This document shows positions 39,052 to 46,812 of a stretch of 50,586 nucleotides of DNA, one piece after another; positions within the stretch are counted from its first letter, which is position 1; the number at the start of each line of letters is the position of its first letter. The notes under the pieces are model-generated. The model did not search any database. It had not been told where the DNA came from and saw nothing but the letters and a program-made list of their open reading frames with translations. The DNA is from Alphaproteobacteria bacterium. GTDB taxonomy: Bacteria; Pseudomonadota; Alphaproteobacteria; VGDZ01. A program made the position numbers and the translations under genes. The DNA is taken from contig VGDZ01000015.1 in the NCBI GenBank assembly GCA_016869515.1, positions 1 to 50,586 on the forward strand, in the 5' to 3' direction.

Positions 39052-41028
39052 TCACACGTCCAGCGCCGCGGCCTTGTCGGCGTTCTCCTGGATGAAGGCG
39101 AAGCGCAGCTCGGGCTTGCGGCCCATCAGCCGCTCGACCAGGTCGCGCGTCGCCGCCTGCGCCGCCATCGGCACCGTCACCCGCAGCAGCGCGCGGCGCT
39201 TGGGGTTCATGGTGGTCTCCTTGAGCTGCGCCGGCATCATCTCGCCCAGCCCCTTGAAGCGGCTGATCTCGACCTTGCGGCCGGCGAACTCGCCCTTGAG
39301 CAGGCGGTCCTTGTCGGCGTCGTCGCGGGCATAAAGCGACTTGGCGCCCGCGCTCAGCCGATAGAGCGGCGGCTGCGCCAGATAGAGATGCCCGTTCTCG
39401 ATCAGCTTGGGCATCTCGCGATAGAAGAAGGTCATCAACAGCGAGGCGATGTGGGCGCCGTCGACATCGGCGTCGGTCATGATGACGACGCGCTCGTAGC
39501 GCAGCGCGCCGTCGTCGTAGCGCTCGCCCGGCGCGCAGCCCAGCGCCTGGATCAGATCGGCCAGCTCCTGGTTGCCGCGCAGCTTGTCGGTCGAGGCCGA
39601 GGCGACGTTGAGGATCTTGCCGCGCAAGGGCAGCACCGCCTGGGTGTCGCGGTCGCGCGCCTGCTTGGCCGAGCCGCCGGCGGAATCGCCCTCGACCAGG
39701 AAAATCTCGGTGCCGGCGGCGGCCTCGCGCGCGCAATCGGCCAGCTTGCCCGGCAGGCGCTGGCGGCGGGTCGCGGTCTTGCGGCCGATCTCCTTTTCTT
39801 CCTTGCGGCGGATGCGGTCCTCGGCGCGCGCGATCACCGCGCCCAGCAGCGCGTTCGCCATCTCCGGCGCGCCCGACAGCCAGTGATCGAAATGGTCCTT
39901 GATCGCCGCCTCGACCAGCCGCGCCGCCTCGGGCGAGGCCAGCTTCTCCTTGGTCTGGCCCTGGAACAGCGGCTCGCGGATGAACAGCGACACCAGCACG
40001 GCCGCGCCGCCGAGCGCGTCCTCGGCCGTGACCTGCGCCGCCTTGCGGTTGCCGACCAGCTCGCCATAGCCCTTGAGCCCGCGCACCAGCGCCGCGCGCA
40101 AGCCGGCCTCGTGGGTGCCGCCCTCGGGCGTCGGGATGGTGTTGCAGAAGCTTTCGGTCACGCCCTCGGCGTCGGGATCGCGCGCCCAGCCGATCGCCCA
40201 TTCCAGCCGGCCCTGGCCGTTGAGCTTGGTCTCGCCGGCGAAGGGCGCGATCGTCGCCATGGCATCGGCCGGCAGCAGCGAGGGCAGGTAGTCCGCCAGC
40301 CCGCCCGGGAAATGCAGCACCGCATCCTTGGGCGTGTCGTCTCCGCCCTTGAGCAGATCGGGATCGCAGGCCCAACGGATTTCGACGCCGCGATAGAGAT
40401 AGGCCTTGGCGCGCGCCATGCGGAACAGCCGCGCCGGCTTGAAGGCCGTGGTCTTGCCGAACACCTGCGGATCGGGATGGCAGACGACGGTGGTGCCGCG
40501 GCGGTTCGAGGCCGCGCCGAGTTTCTTCAGCTTGGTGGTCGGCTTGCCGCGGGCGTAGTGCTGCGACCACAGCACGCGATCGCGCGCCACCTGGACTTCC
40601 AGCCGGTCGGACAGCGCGTTCACCACCGAAATGCCGACGCCGTGCAATCCGCCGGAAGTGTCGTAGACCTTGCCGCCGAATTTGCCGCCCGAATGCAACA
40701 TGGTGAGGATGACTTCCAGCGCCGACTTGTCCTTGAACTTGGGATGGCGGTCGATCGGGATGCCGCGGCCGTTGTCGCGCACCGTCAGCGTGCCGTCGGC
40801 CGCAAGCTGCAGTTCGATGCGGTCGGCATGGCCCGCCACCGCCTCGTCCATGGCGTTGTCCAGCACCTCGGCGGCAAGGTGATGCAGGCCGCGCTCGTCG
40901 GTGCTGCCGATATACATGCCAGGGCGGCGCCGGACCGGCTCCAGCCCCTCCAGCACCTCGATGTCGCGGGCGGTGTAGCTGTTGTCGCGCCCGCCGCCGT
41001 TCTTGCGATCGCCGAATAAGTCGTCCAT
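39052..41028 (-). CDS. parE: DNA topoisomerase IV subunit B
   Basis: ParE is the ATPase subunit of topoisomerase IV, which separates daughter chromosomes. The 658-residue protein has the GHKL ATPase motifs (EVLDNAMDEAVAGHAD, VRDNGRGIPIDRH, GGLHGVGISVVNAL), the TOPRIM acidic motifs (IFLVEGDSAGGSAKQARDR and MTDADVDGAHI), and the C-terminal FKGLGEMMPAQLKETTM. The EGDSAGGSAKQ wording and the absence of the GyrB insert support ParE over GyrB. The open frame runs far upstream on this strand, but homology begins at MDDLFGDRKNGG, ATG 41028. parC is not in the window. Confidence 0.96.
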   Translation of the reverse strand: MDDLFGDRKNGGGRDNSYTARDIEVLEGLEPVRRRPGMYIGSTDERGLHHLAAEVLDNAMDEAVAGHADRIELQLAADGTLTVRDNGRGIPIDRHPKFKDKSALEVILTMLHSGGKFGGKVYDTSGGLHGVGISVVNALSDRLEVQVARDRVLWSQHYARGKPTTKLKKLGAASNRRGTTVVCHPDPQVFGKTTAFKPARLFRMARAKAYLYRGVEIRWACDPDLLKGGDDTPKDAVLHFPGGLADYLPSLLPADAMATIAPFAGETKLNGQGRLEWAIGWARDPDAEGVTESFCNTIPTPEGGTHEAGLRAALVRGLKGYGELVGNRKAAQVTAEDALGGAAVLVSLFIREPLFQGQTKEKLASPEAARLVEAAIKDHFDHWLSGAPEMANALLGAVIARAEDRIRRKEEKEIGRKTATRRQRLPGKLADCAREAAAGTEIFLVEGDSAGGSAKQARDRDTQAVLPLRGKILNVASASTDKLRGNQELADLIQALGCAPGERYDDGALRYERVVIMTDADVDGAHIASLLMTFFYREMPKLIENGHLYLAQPPLYRLSAGAKSLYARDDADKDRLLKGEFAGRKVEISRFKGLGEMMPAQLKETTMNPKRRALLRVTVPMAAQAATRDLVERLMGRKPELRFAFIQENADKAAALDV

Positions 41029-41106
41029 GGTTCGTACCGGTTGCCCGAAACGGCGCGCAGTATATGGTGTTTCGCCGGATTGCCACAACAATATCTGGGG
41101 AAAGCC

Positions 41107-41481
41107 ATGGAACAGCGCGGCGAGCCAGTGATTCGAGCGGTTCCGATGTTCTCCGACCTCAACGCCAATGGCGACGTCTTCGGCGGCTGGGTGCTGTCGC
41201 AGATGGACGTGGCGGGAGGCGTGGTCGCCTCGCGCCGTGCCCAGGGCCGCGTCGTCACCGTGGCGGTGGCGGCGATGAAGTTCCATCGCCCGATCCGGCT
41301 GGGCGATGTGGTGTCGATCTACGCCACGATCGAACGCGTCGGCCGAACCTCGATCAGCGTGCGCATGGACACCATCGTCCGCCGCCGGCTTGAACTGGAC
41401 GAGATCCAGGTCACCGAGGGCACCTATGTCTATGTCGCCATCGACGACAAGGGCCAGCCGCGTCCGGTGGCGCCGGGCTAG
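41107..41481 (+). CDS. Acyl-CoA thioesterase, YciA hotdog family
   Basis: The 124-residue enzyme hydrolyses acyl-CoA thioesters. The hotdog-fold signature DLNANGDVFGGWVLSQMDVA includes the catalytic aspartate region, followed by VAAMKFHRPIRLGDVVSIYA and the closing EGTYVYVAIDDKGQPRPV, all typical of YciA-type thioesterases. ATG 41107 is preferred; the frame is open further upstream without similarity. It is divergent from parE with 78 bases between, and its last four bases overlap the stop of the MFS gene on the other strand. Confidence 0.9.
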   Translation: MEQRGEPVIRAVPMFSDLNANGDVFGGWVLSQMDVAGGVVASRRAQGRVVTVAVAAMKFHRPIRLGDVVSIYATIERVGRTSISVRMDTIVRRRLELDEIQVTEGTYVYVAIDDKGQPRPVAPG

Positions 41482-42686
41482 GTCGGGGCGCGCGTCACCC
41501 GCCAGGCCAGCACCGCCCCGCCCACCAGCAAGAGCGAAGAGACGTAATGCGCCGCGCCCGGCATGACCAGCGGCGCATCCGCCGCGGCGAAATTCGCGAA
41601 AGTCAAAGTGAACAGGAACGGCCCGATCAGGTCGGTGATGCTGCGCACGCAGGCCAGGGCGCCCTGCAGCCGGCCCTGTTCCTGCGGTCCGACATGGCGC
41701 GTCAGAAGACCTTGGCTGGAAGCGCTGGCCAAGCCCCATAGCGCCACGAACGGAATGCCGCAAAACAAGACCGGCGGAATCGCCGCCGAACCGTAGATCG
41801 CGAAGCCGATGGCGCCGCAGCCGAGCCCGAACATCAGCATGGTGCGTTCGCCGAAGCGCTTGACCAACGGCCGCACCAACCCGCCCTGAACCAAGACCGC
41901 GGCCAGGCCCGACACCGCCATCAGATAGCCGATCGCCTCGCTGGTCCAGCCGAAGCGGAAGTTGACGTAAATGACCATGACGTTGGGCAGCACGCCATGC
42001 GCCAGGAAATGCAGGAAGGCGACGCAAGCCAAGCCGAACAGTTCGGGATGCGAGCGCAAGAGCTTGAGCGAACCCAGCGGATTGGCCCGCGCCCAGGAAA
42101 AGGCCGCGCGCTTCTCGACCGCCAGAGATTCCGGCAGCACGAAATAGCCATAGACCACGTTTGCCAGGCTGATGGCGGCGCAGAACCAGAACGGCAGGCG
42201 CGGATCGAAGCTGCTGAGAAACCCGCCCAGCGCCGGCCCGACCGAAAAGCCGATTCCGAACGAGGCCCCGATCAGGCCGAAAGCCGCGGCCCGCTTTTCG
42301 GGCGGCGCCACGTCGGCGATATAGGCGCCGGCGCTGGGGATGGTGGCGCTGGTGAAGCCCGACAGCATCCGGCCCATGAACAGCCAACCGACCGAGGGCG
42401 CCAGCGCCATGGCGGCGTAGTCGATCGCGCGCCCGAGGCTGGACAGCAAGAGGATCGGCCGCCGGCCGAAGCGATCCGACAGCGCGCCCATGATCGGCGA
42501 GCCGATGAACTGCATCAGCGCCCAGCAGGTGCCGATGACGCCGTAGATGCGGGCGGCGGTGGGTGGATCGCCGCCGGTCAGGCCGATGATCAGGATCGGC
42601 AAAGTGGCGACCATCATGCCCAGCGCGATCATGTCGACGATCACGGTGACCAGGACGAAGGCGACGGCGGCGCGGGGGGCGAACAT
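41478..42686 (-). CDS. MFS transporter, TetA/TCR1-like drug efflux type
   Basis: The 402-residue inner-membrane protein has 12 predicted helices. The motif A loop between helices 2 and 3 is GALSDRFGRRPILL, and the helix 5 motif C region shows GASFGIGFSVGPALGG, both typical of the proton-coupled DHA1 efflux family that includes class TetA proteins. The N-terminus FVLVTVIVDMIALGMMVATL fits the same family. Whether it exports tetracycline or anything else cannot be told. It is convergent with the thioesterase gene and divergent from the DapA-family gene across 97 bases. Confidence 0.9.
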   Translation of the reverse strand: MFAPRAAVAFVLVTVIVDMIALGMMVATLPILIIGLTGGDPPTAARIYGVIGTCWALMQFIGSPIMGALSDRFGRRPILLLSSLGRAIDYAAMALAPSVGWLFMGRMLSGFTSATIPSAGAYIADVAPPEKRAAAFGLIGASFGIGFSVGPALGGFLSSFDPRLPFWFCAAISLANVVYGYFVLPESLAVEKRAAFSWARANPLGSLKLLRSHPELFGLACVAFLHFLAHGVLPNVMVIYVNFRFGWTSEAIGYLMAVSGLAAVLVQGGLVRPLVKRFGERTMLMFGLGCGAIGFAIYGSAAIPPVLFCGIPFVALWGLASASSQGLLTRHVGPQEQGRLQGALACVRSITDLIGPFLFTLTFANFAAADAPLVMPGAAHYVSSLLLVGGAVLAWRVTRAPT

Positions 42687-42783
42687 GGGGGGCCCCGCTT
42701 GATAGGCGCCCCGAGGCTTGCGCGCAAGCCGCCGACGGCGCTAGTTTCGCATCCTTCCCGTTCGAATCCGTCGGAGCCGCGCC

Positions 42784-43695
42784 ATGTCCCAGAGCCAACC
42801 CCAGGGCGTCTATTGCGCCTCGCTGACGCCGATGGACGCGGAGCTGGCGCCCGACCTGCCGCGGCTGATCCGCCACTCCAAATGGCTCTTGGCCAGCGGT
42901 TGCGACGGGCTGGGCATTCTCGGCACCACCGGCGAGGCCAATTCGCTCAGCCTTTCGCAGCGCCGGACCGTCATCGAGACCGCCTGCCGCGAATTGCCGC
43001 GCGACAAGCTGATGCCGGGCGTCGGCTCCTGCGCCGTGGCCGATGCGATCGAACTGACCAGGACGGCGATCGCCGGCGGGGTCAAGACCGTGCTGTGCCT
43101 GCCGCCGTTCTACTACAAGGGCATTGCCGATGCCGGCGTCGAGGCCTTCTTCGACCGCATCGTCCAGCGCATCGCCGATCCGGGTCTGCGGATCTATCTC
43201 TACAATTTCCCGCAGCTGACCGGTTACGCCTTCCAGCTCGACTCGGTGGCGCGGATGCGCGACCGCCACGGCCCGATCGTCGCCGGCATGAAGGACAGCT
43301 CGGGCGATTTCGCCAACATGAAGAAATTCGCCGAAGGCCTGCCGGGCTTCCGCGTCTTCGCCGGCACCGAACAGTATCTGGCCGACATCCTGGCGGTGGG
43401 CGGCGTCGGCTGCATCACCGCCACCGCCAACGTCACCGCGCCCTGGTGCGCCAAGGTCTATGCCGCCAAGGGCGAGGCGCGCACCCAGGCCCAGGCGGTC
43501 TTGACCGCGCTGCGGCTGGCGCTGCAGGCCAAGCCGCTGGTGCCCTGCCTCAAGGGCGTGATCGGCCGCTTCACCGGCGATCCGATCTGGAACCACATGG
43601 CGCCGCCGATGATGAAGCTGGCGGCGGCCGACATCGACGCGGTCACGGCCAATCTGGCCAAGCACGGCCTGACCGAGATGAAGCTGGCGGCCTGA
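42784..43695 (+). CDS. DapA/NAL-family lyase or dehydratase
   Basis: The 303-residue TIM-barrel enzyme belongs to the Schiff-base-forming dihydrodipicolinate synthase / N-acetylneuraminate lyase family. Visible features are the phosphate/carboxylate loop GILGTTGEANSLSLSQR, the tyrosine in IYLYNFPQLTG and the Schiff-base lysine in IVAGMKDSSGDF. The protein differs from true DapA in several active-site contexts, so a keto acid aldolase or a keto-deoxy sugar-acid dehydratase is more likely than lysine synthesis. It stands alone after a divergent promoter region; a hairpin follows the stop. Confidence 0.88.
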   Translation: MSQSQPQGVYCASLTPMDAELAPDLPRLIRHSKWLLASGCDGLGILGTTGEANSLSLSQRRTVIETACRELPRDKLMPGVGSCAVADAIELTRTAIAGGVKTVLCLPPFYYKGIADAGVEAFFDRIVQRIADPGLRIYLYNFPQLTGYAFQLDSVARMRDRHGPIVAGMKDSSGDFANMKKFAEGLPGFRVFAGTEQYLADILAVGGVGCITATANVTAPWCAKVYAAKGEARTQAQAVLTALRLALQAKPLVPCLKGVIGRFTGDPIWNHMAPPMMKLAAADIDAVTANLAKHGLTEMKLAA

Positions 43696-44313
43696 GGGGG
43701 TCACTCTAACCCATTGACGCGCAAAGCGGCGGAACCGGTCCGGTTCCGGCCAGCCAGGCGCGGGTCGAGTCGCCAAATGCGCGGAGCCGAGCCGCAAATG
43801 CGCGCAAATGCGCGCAAATGGCCAATTTTTAACCAGTGATGTCTTTGATTTTATTGAGCAATCGAGATATGTCGGGTGCAAGAGTCGAAAATGGCCGTTA
43901 ACCTCTGCCTCCGGCCCGGACTTGGATGCGGGGCGGGAGGCGGGAGAGGCCATAGGGTAGGGTGGTCCTCGAATTTGTGTTGTATTGGAACAGGTACATA
44001 TAGCGAAACATAGAGAACTTGTCAAGGCCATGAATTGCGACGACCGGCCGGGTCCGGCTTGTGCTGGGGCAACACGGCAACGGGCGGACAGAGATTTTCG
44101 GCCGGCTGCCAAAGGCCGGCCGCCGGCCATTTCGAACGCGATTTCAAGGCCACGCTCGACCGGGCTCGAACCGCATGGTTGAAGCCAAATTGTGAGCCAT
44201 GCCCGCGCACGCCGCCGTCGCCCGCGAGTAGCGATCCGGATCGGATGGGGTGACCGATTCCGCCGCCGGTAGGCGCAGATTGGCCACCCTGACCTTCGAC
44301 AACGGGCCGGTGC
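43696..44313. other. Gene-poor stretch with a hairpin and short tandem repeats
   Basis: I find no convincing gene in these 618 bases; the short open frames lack ribosome sites and protein-like composition. A stem GGAACCG-GTC-CGGTTCC at 43731-43747 follows the DapA-family gene by 36 bases and may be a terminator lacking a T tract. At 43791-43820 there are three ten-base units (GCCGCAAATG then CGCGCAAATG twice). Bases 43821-44030 are AT-rich compared with the surroundings. A promoter-like TTGTGT with TATAGC 18 bases away near 43976-44005 has no recognisable gene after it. It may be the decayed flank of an older insertion. Confidence 0.5.
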
Positions 44314-44539
44314 TTAGGGCGTGATCGATCTGTCCTGGACCATAGAGTTCAAGACAGATCGCGGATCATGCCCGCGTATCCTGCTCTGGACTGCGATCGG
44401 TTCCAAGGGAATCGCGGCCGCGATCCCCAATGAACCGATCGCGGTCTAGCGTGACCGAGCGCGTGCTGGACCTGCCGGCGGCGAGGCAGGCGCCGGCGAC
44501 GTTCTTCGTCATCGGCCGGCGGCTGCTGGCCCCGGCGGC
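44314..44539. repeat. Left copy of 226-base direct repeat flanking the toxin-antitoxin pair
   Basis: Matches 45163-45388 at a constant offset of 849 without gaps; I count about 12 mismatches. The first 136 bases (to 44449) are a copy of the structured dispersed repeat, with a long hairpin whose outer arms are GCGATCGGTTC and GAACCGATCGC. The rest duplicates sequence that lies just after the cyclase stop codon at 45388. Confidence 0.9.
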
Positions 44540-44557
44540 GCGCGTAAAGTGGTGCCA

Positions 44558-44586
44558 TTGCCATTGTTCCCCAAATGGGGCACAGT
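44558..44586 (+). promoter_or_regulatory. Promoter and palindromic operator of the toxin-antitoxin operon
   Basis: TTGCCA (44558-44563) and CACAGT (44581-44586) are a weak -35/-10 pair with a 17-base spacer. Between and over them is the imperfect palindrome TGTTCCCC-AAAT-GGGGCACA (44565-44584), with one mismatch between its arms. This is where an autorepressing antitoxin would bind. Binding is inferred. Confidence 0.55.
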
Positions 44587-44604
44587 AGCGACAGGGAGCC
44601 AGCC

Positions 44605-44862
44605 ATGTCCAAGACCGAGACCATCCGCGCCCGGGTCGAACCGGACCTCAAGCACGACGCCGAAGCCGTGTTCGACGCCTTGGGCATGACGCCGACCGAG
44701 GCCATCACCCTGTTCTACAAGCAGGTCTCGCTTCGCCATGGCCTGCCGTTCGCGGTGCGGATTCCCAACCGCGCCACTCGCACGGCTATGCGCGACGCCG
44801 CCCGGCGGCGCGGCCTCAAGCGCTGGAAGTCCCTGGCGGCGCTCAAGGCGGCCCATTCCTGA
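44605..44862 (+). CDS. DinJ/RelB-family antitoxin
   Basis: The 85-residue protein begins with a ribbon-helix-helix DNA-binding segment (KTETIRARVEPDLKHDAEAV) that runs into FDALGMTPTEAITLFYKQV, the standard RelB/DinJ pattern, and then a basic toxin-binding tail (RTAMRDAARRRGLKRWKSLA). It should neutralise the toxin encoded next and repress the operon with it. ATG 44605 follows GGGAG; the frame is open 30 bases further up. The stop overlaps the toxin start by one base (TGATG), which couples their synthesis. Confidence 0.92.
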   Translation: MSKTETIRARVEPDLKHDAEAVFDALGMTPTEAITLFYKQVSLRHGLPFAVRIPNRATRTAMRDAARRRGLKRWKSLAALKAAHS

Positions 44863-45143
44863 TGCCGGGCCGGTCGCTGGTTCTATGCACGACCGGCCGC
44901 TTCGAGCGCGATCTGAAGCGGAGCAAAAAGCGAGGCAAGGACCTCGACCGGCTTTGGGCGGTGGTCGAACGGCTGTTGCGCGGCGCGGCGCTCGAACCGC
45001 GACATCGCCGCCATCGCTTGAGCGGCCAATGGCGGTCGCATTGGGAATGCCATGTCGAGCCGGACTGGCTGCTGATCTGGCTGGAAAGCGACGGCGAACT
45101 GATCCTGGCGCGCACCGGAACTCATTCGGATTTGTTCGAATAG
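44862..45143 (+). CDS. YafQ-type mRNA interferase toxin (RelE superfamily)
   Basis: The 93-residue basic protein is a ribosome-dependent endoribonuclease of the YafQ group. The catalytic pattern of E. coli YafQ is conserved with a one-residue shift: H51, H64, D68, W69, H88 and F92, within HRLSGQW, CHVEPDWLLIW and ARTGTHSDLF. The N-terminal helices (FERDLKRSKKRGKDLDRL) are typical. With all key residues present it should be active when released from the antitoxin. The pair sits between two copies of a 226-base repeat, consistent with recent acquisition. Confidence 0.92.
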   Translation: MPGRSLVLCTTGRFERDLKRSKKRGKDLDRLWAVVERLLRGAALEPRHRRHRLSGQWRSHWECHVEPDWLLIWLESDGELILARTGTHSDLFE

Positions 45144-45162
45144 AGATCGCGGTCTTTCGGTC

Positions 45163-45388
45163 TTAGGGCGTGATCGATCTGTCTTGAACCATAGAGTTCA
45201 AGACAGATCGCGAATCATGCCCTCGCAATCTGCTCTGGACCGCGATCGGTTCCAAGGGAATCGCGGCCGCGATCCCCAATGAAGCAATCGCGGTCTAGCG
45301 TGACCGAGCGCGTGCTGGACCTGCCGGCGGCGAGGCAGGCGCCGGCGACGTTCTTCGTCATCGGCCGGCGGCTGCTGGATCCGGCGGC
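45163..45388. repeat. Right copy of 226-base direct repeat flanking the toxin-antitoxin pair
   Basis: The native copy abuts the stop codon of the adenylate cyclase gene. Its first part, to 45298, is a structured dispersed repeat with CTTGAAC/GTTCAAG and GGGAATCGC/GCGATCCCC stems. It matches 44314-44539 without gaps. Confidence 0.9.
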
Positions 45389-46662
45389 TACTCGCGCAGC
45401 AGGGCCTGGAACTCGTCCTGGATGCGCTTCAGCTCCTCGATCGCCTCGCGGATGCGGCGGTCGTCGGGCACGTTGACGGCGACATGCCGGCCGATGCGCG
45501 ACAGCGGCCGGGCGCCGTCGTCGGCGGCGCCGGAGGCCAAGCCTTCCAGCCGGTAGGTCGCCACCGGTCGCGCCAGGCCCTTGGCCTCGATCTCCCCGGC
45601 CGGAGCGCCGCGCGCGGCGTCCTTGAGCAGCAGCCGCGTGGTCTCGCCCAGCAGGATCGATCCCGGCTCGGCCGCGGCCTGCAGCCGCGCCGCCAGGTTC
45701 ACCGGGCCGCCCAGCGCGGTGTAATCGAGCCGCTGCTCGGAGCCGAAATTGCCCACCGTGCAATAGCCGGTGTTGATGCCCATGCGCGCCCGCAGCGGCC
45801 GGCCGATGCCGCGCGCGCGCCACAGCGAGTCGAGTTCGACCAGGCGGTCGCGCATCGCCAGCGCCATGCGCGCGCAGCGCAGCGCGTCGCCGGCCTCGCC
45901 CTGGGTCTCGGGATCGCCGAAGAACACCAGCATGGCGTCGCCGATGAACTTGTCGATGGTGCCGCCGTGTTCGAGCGCGATGCGCGCCATCTCGGTCAGG
46001 TAGGTGTTGACGACGAAGGCCAGGCGTTCGGGTTCGAGCCGTTCGCTCAGTTCGGTGAATCCCGCCAGGTCGGAAAAGAACACCGTCAGCGTCTTGCGGG
46101 CGAAGCCCTGGCGGGTGTCGGTGGTGCCCGAGAAGATCGAGCCGTAGATCTGGGGCGAGAGGTACTTGGCCAGCTTGTTGGCCAGGGCCTCGAGCTGGCG
46201 GGTCTTGGCCTCGATCGCCTCGCGGTCGCGCAGGCGCTCTTCCAGCAGCCGCTCGCGCTCGTGGCGCAGTTCGAATTCGGCGGTGCGGTCGACCAGCTGG
46301 CCCTGCACGCCGTTGAGGAAGGAAAAGCTGTCGTCGCGGGTGCGGGTCGAAAGCAGGGCGAAGGCGCGCTCGCGGCCCTCGATGCGGATCGGCAGATGCG
46401 GGATCAGGACCTGGCCCTTGGCCTCGAGGGTCTCGGCGAAGGAGCGGATGGTGGCGGCATCCACGCCCAATTGCGCCAGCACGTCGGGAAAATAGGCGTC
46501 GCTGACGTTGCCCAGCACCGGGAAGAAGGCGCGGAAATTGGCGTTGACCCGCTTCACCCGCAGCTCGGCGTCGGCGAAATAGCCGGCGGTGACGGCGTTG
46601 CGGAAATTGAAGAAGCTGAGGTCGATCACGGCCTCGCGGTTGAACAGCGCCTCGAGATTCAT
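45388..46662 (-). CDS. Class III adenylate cyclase with N-terminal PAS-like domain
   Basis: The 424-residue protein makes cyclic AMP from ATP. The catalytic domain at about residues 190-375 has both metal aspartates (D198 in FFSDLAGFTEL and D242 in DKFIGDAMLVFFGDP), the adenine-specifying K238 and D313 (RLDYTALGGP), and the transition-state N322 and R326 (PVNLAARLQ). Residues 1-130 resemble a PAS-like sensor, joined by a charged coiled coil (about 131-165). There is no membrane segment, so it should be cytoplasmic. The last three bases of the gene fall in the direct repeat whose other copy lies beyond the toxin-antitoxin pair. Confidence 0.92.
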   Translation of the reverse strand: MNLEALFNREAVIDLSFFNFRNAVTAGYFADAELRVKRVNANFRAFFPVLGNVSDAYFPDVLAQLGVDAATIRSFAETLEAKGQVLIPHLPIRIEGRERAFALLSTRTRDDSFSFLNGVQGQLVDRTAEFELRHERERLLEERLRDREAIEAKTRQLEALANKLAKYLSPQIYGSIFSGTTDTRQGFARKTLTVFFSDLAGFTELSERLEPERLAFVVNTYLTEMARIALEHGGTIDKFIGDAMLVFFGDPETQGEAGDALRCARMALAMRDRLVELDSLWRARGIGRPLRARMGINTGYCTVGNFGSEQRLDYTALGGPVNLAARLQAAAEPGSILLGETTRLLLKDAARGAPAGEIEAKGLARPVATYRLEGLASGAADDGARPLSRIGRHVAVNVPDDRRIREAIEELKRIQDEFQALLRE

Positions 46663-46758
46663 GGCCGGCGGTTCCTTCCCTCGCCCGCGACCAGGATAGG
46701 CGAGGGCGGCCGGCTCCGCCAGACGCTGACGGCCTCGGAATCGCCCGCCCCAAACGCA

Positions 46759-46785
46759 ACGGCCGGCGGGGGGGCCGCCGGCCGT
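46759..46785 (-). terminator. Strong hairpin downstream of glnA
   Basis: An 11-base perfect stem (ACGGCCGGCGG with CCGCCGGCCGT) closes a five-base loop, 28 bases after the glnA stop. On the minus strand it is followed by TGCGTTT, a poor T tract, so termination may be incomplete or Rho-assisted. Confidence 0.55.
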
Positions 46786-46812
46786 CGGTAACCGCGAAGC
46801 GAAACCCGCCGC

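Noticed and set aside
43791-43820. Ten-base tandem units as a CRISPR array
   Set aside because: The units are contiguous, with no spacers, and there are no cas genes in the window.
41029-44130. Very long minus-strand open frame continuing upstream of parE
   Set aside because: Only the last 658 codons resemble ParE. The rest is antisense to the thioesterase and DapA-family genes, an effect of high GC content.
43985-44253. Small plus-strand frames in the gene-poor stretch
   Set aside because: Two overlapping frames of 65 and 72 codons are equally plausible, neither has a ribosome site, and both read as Arg/Pro-rich shadow protein.
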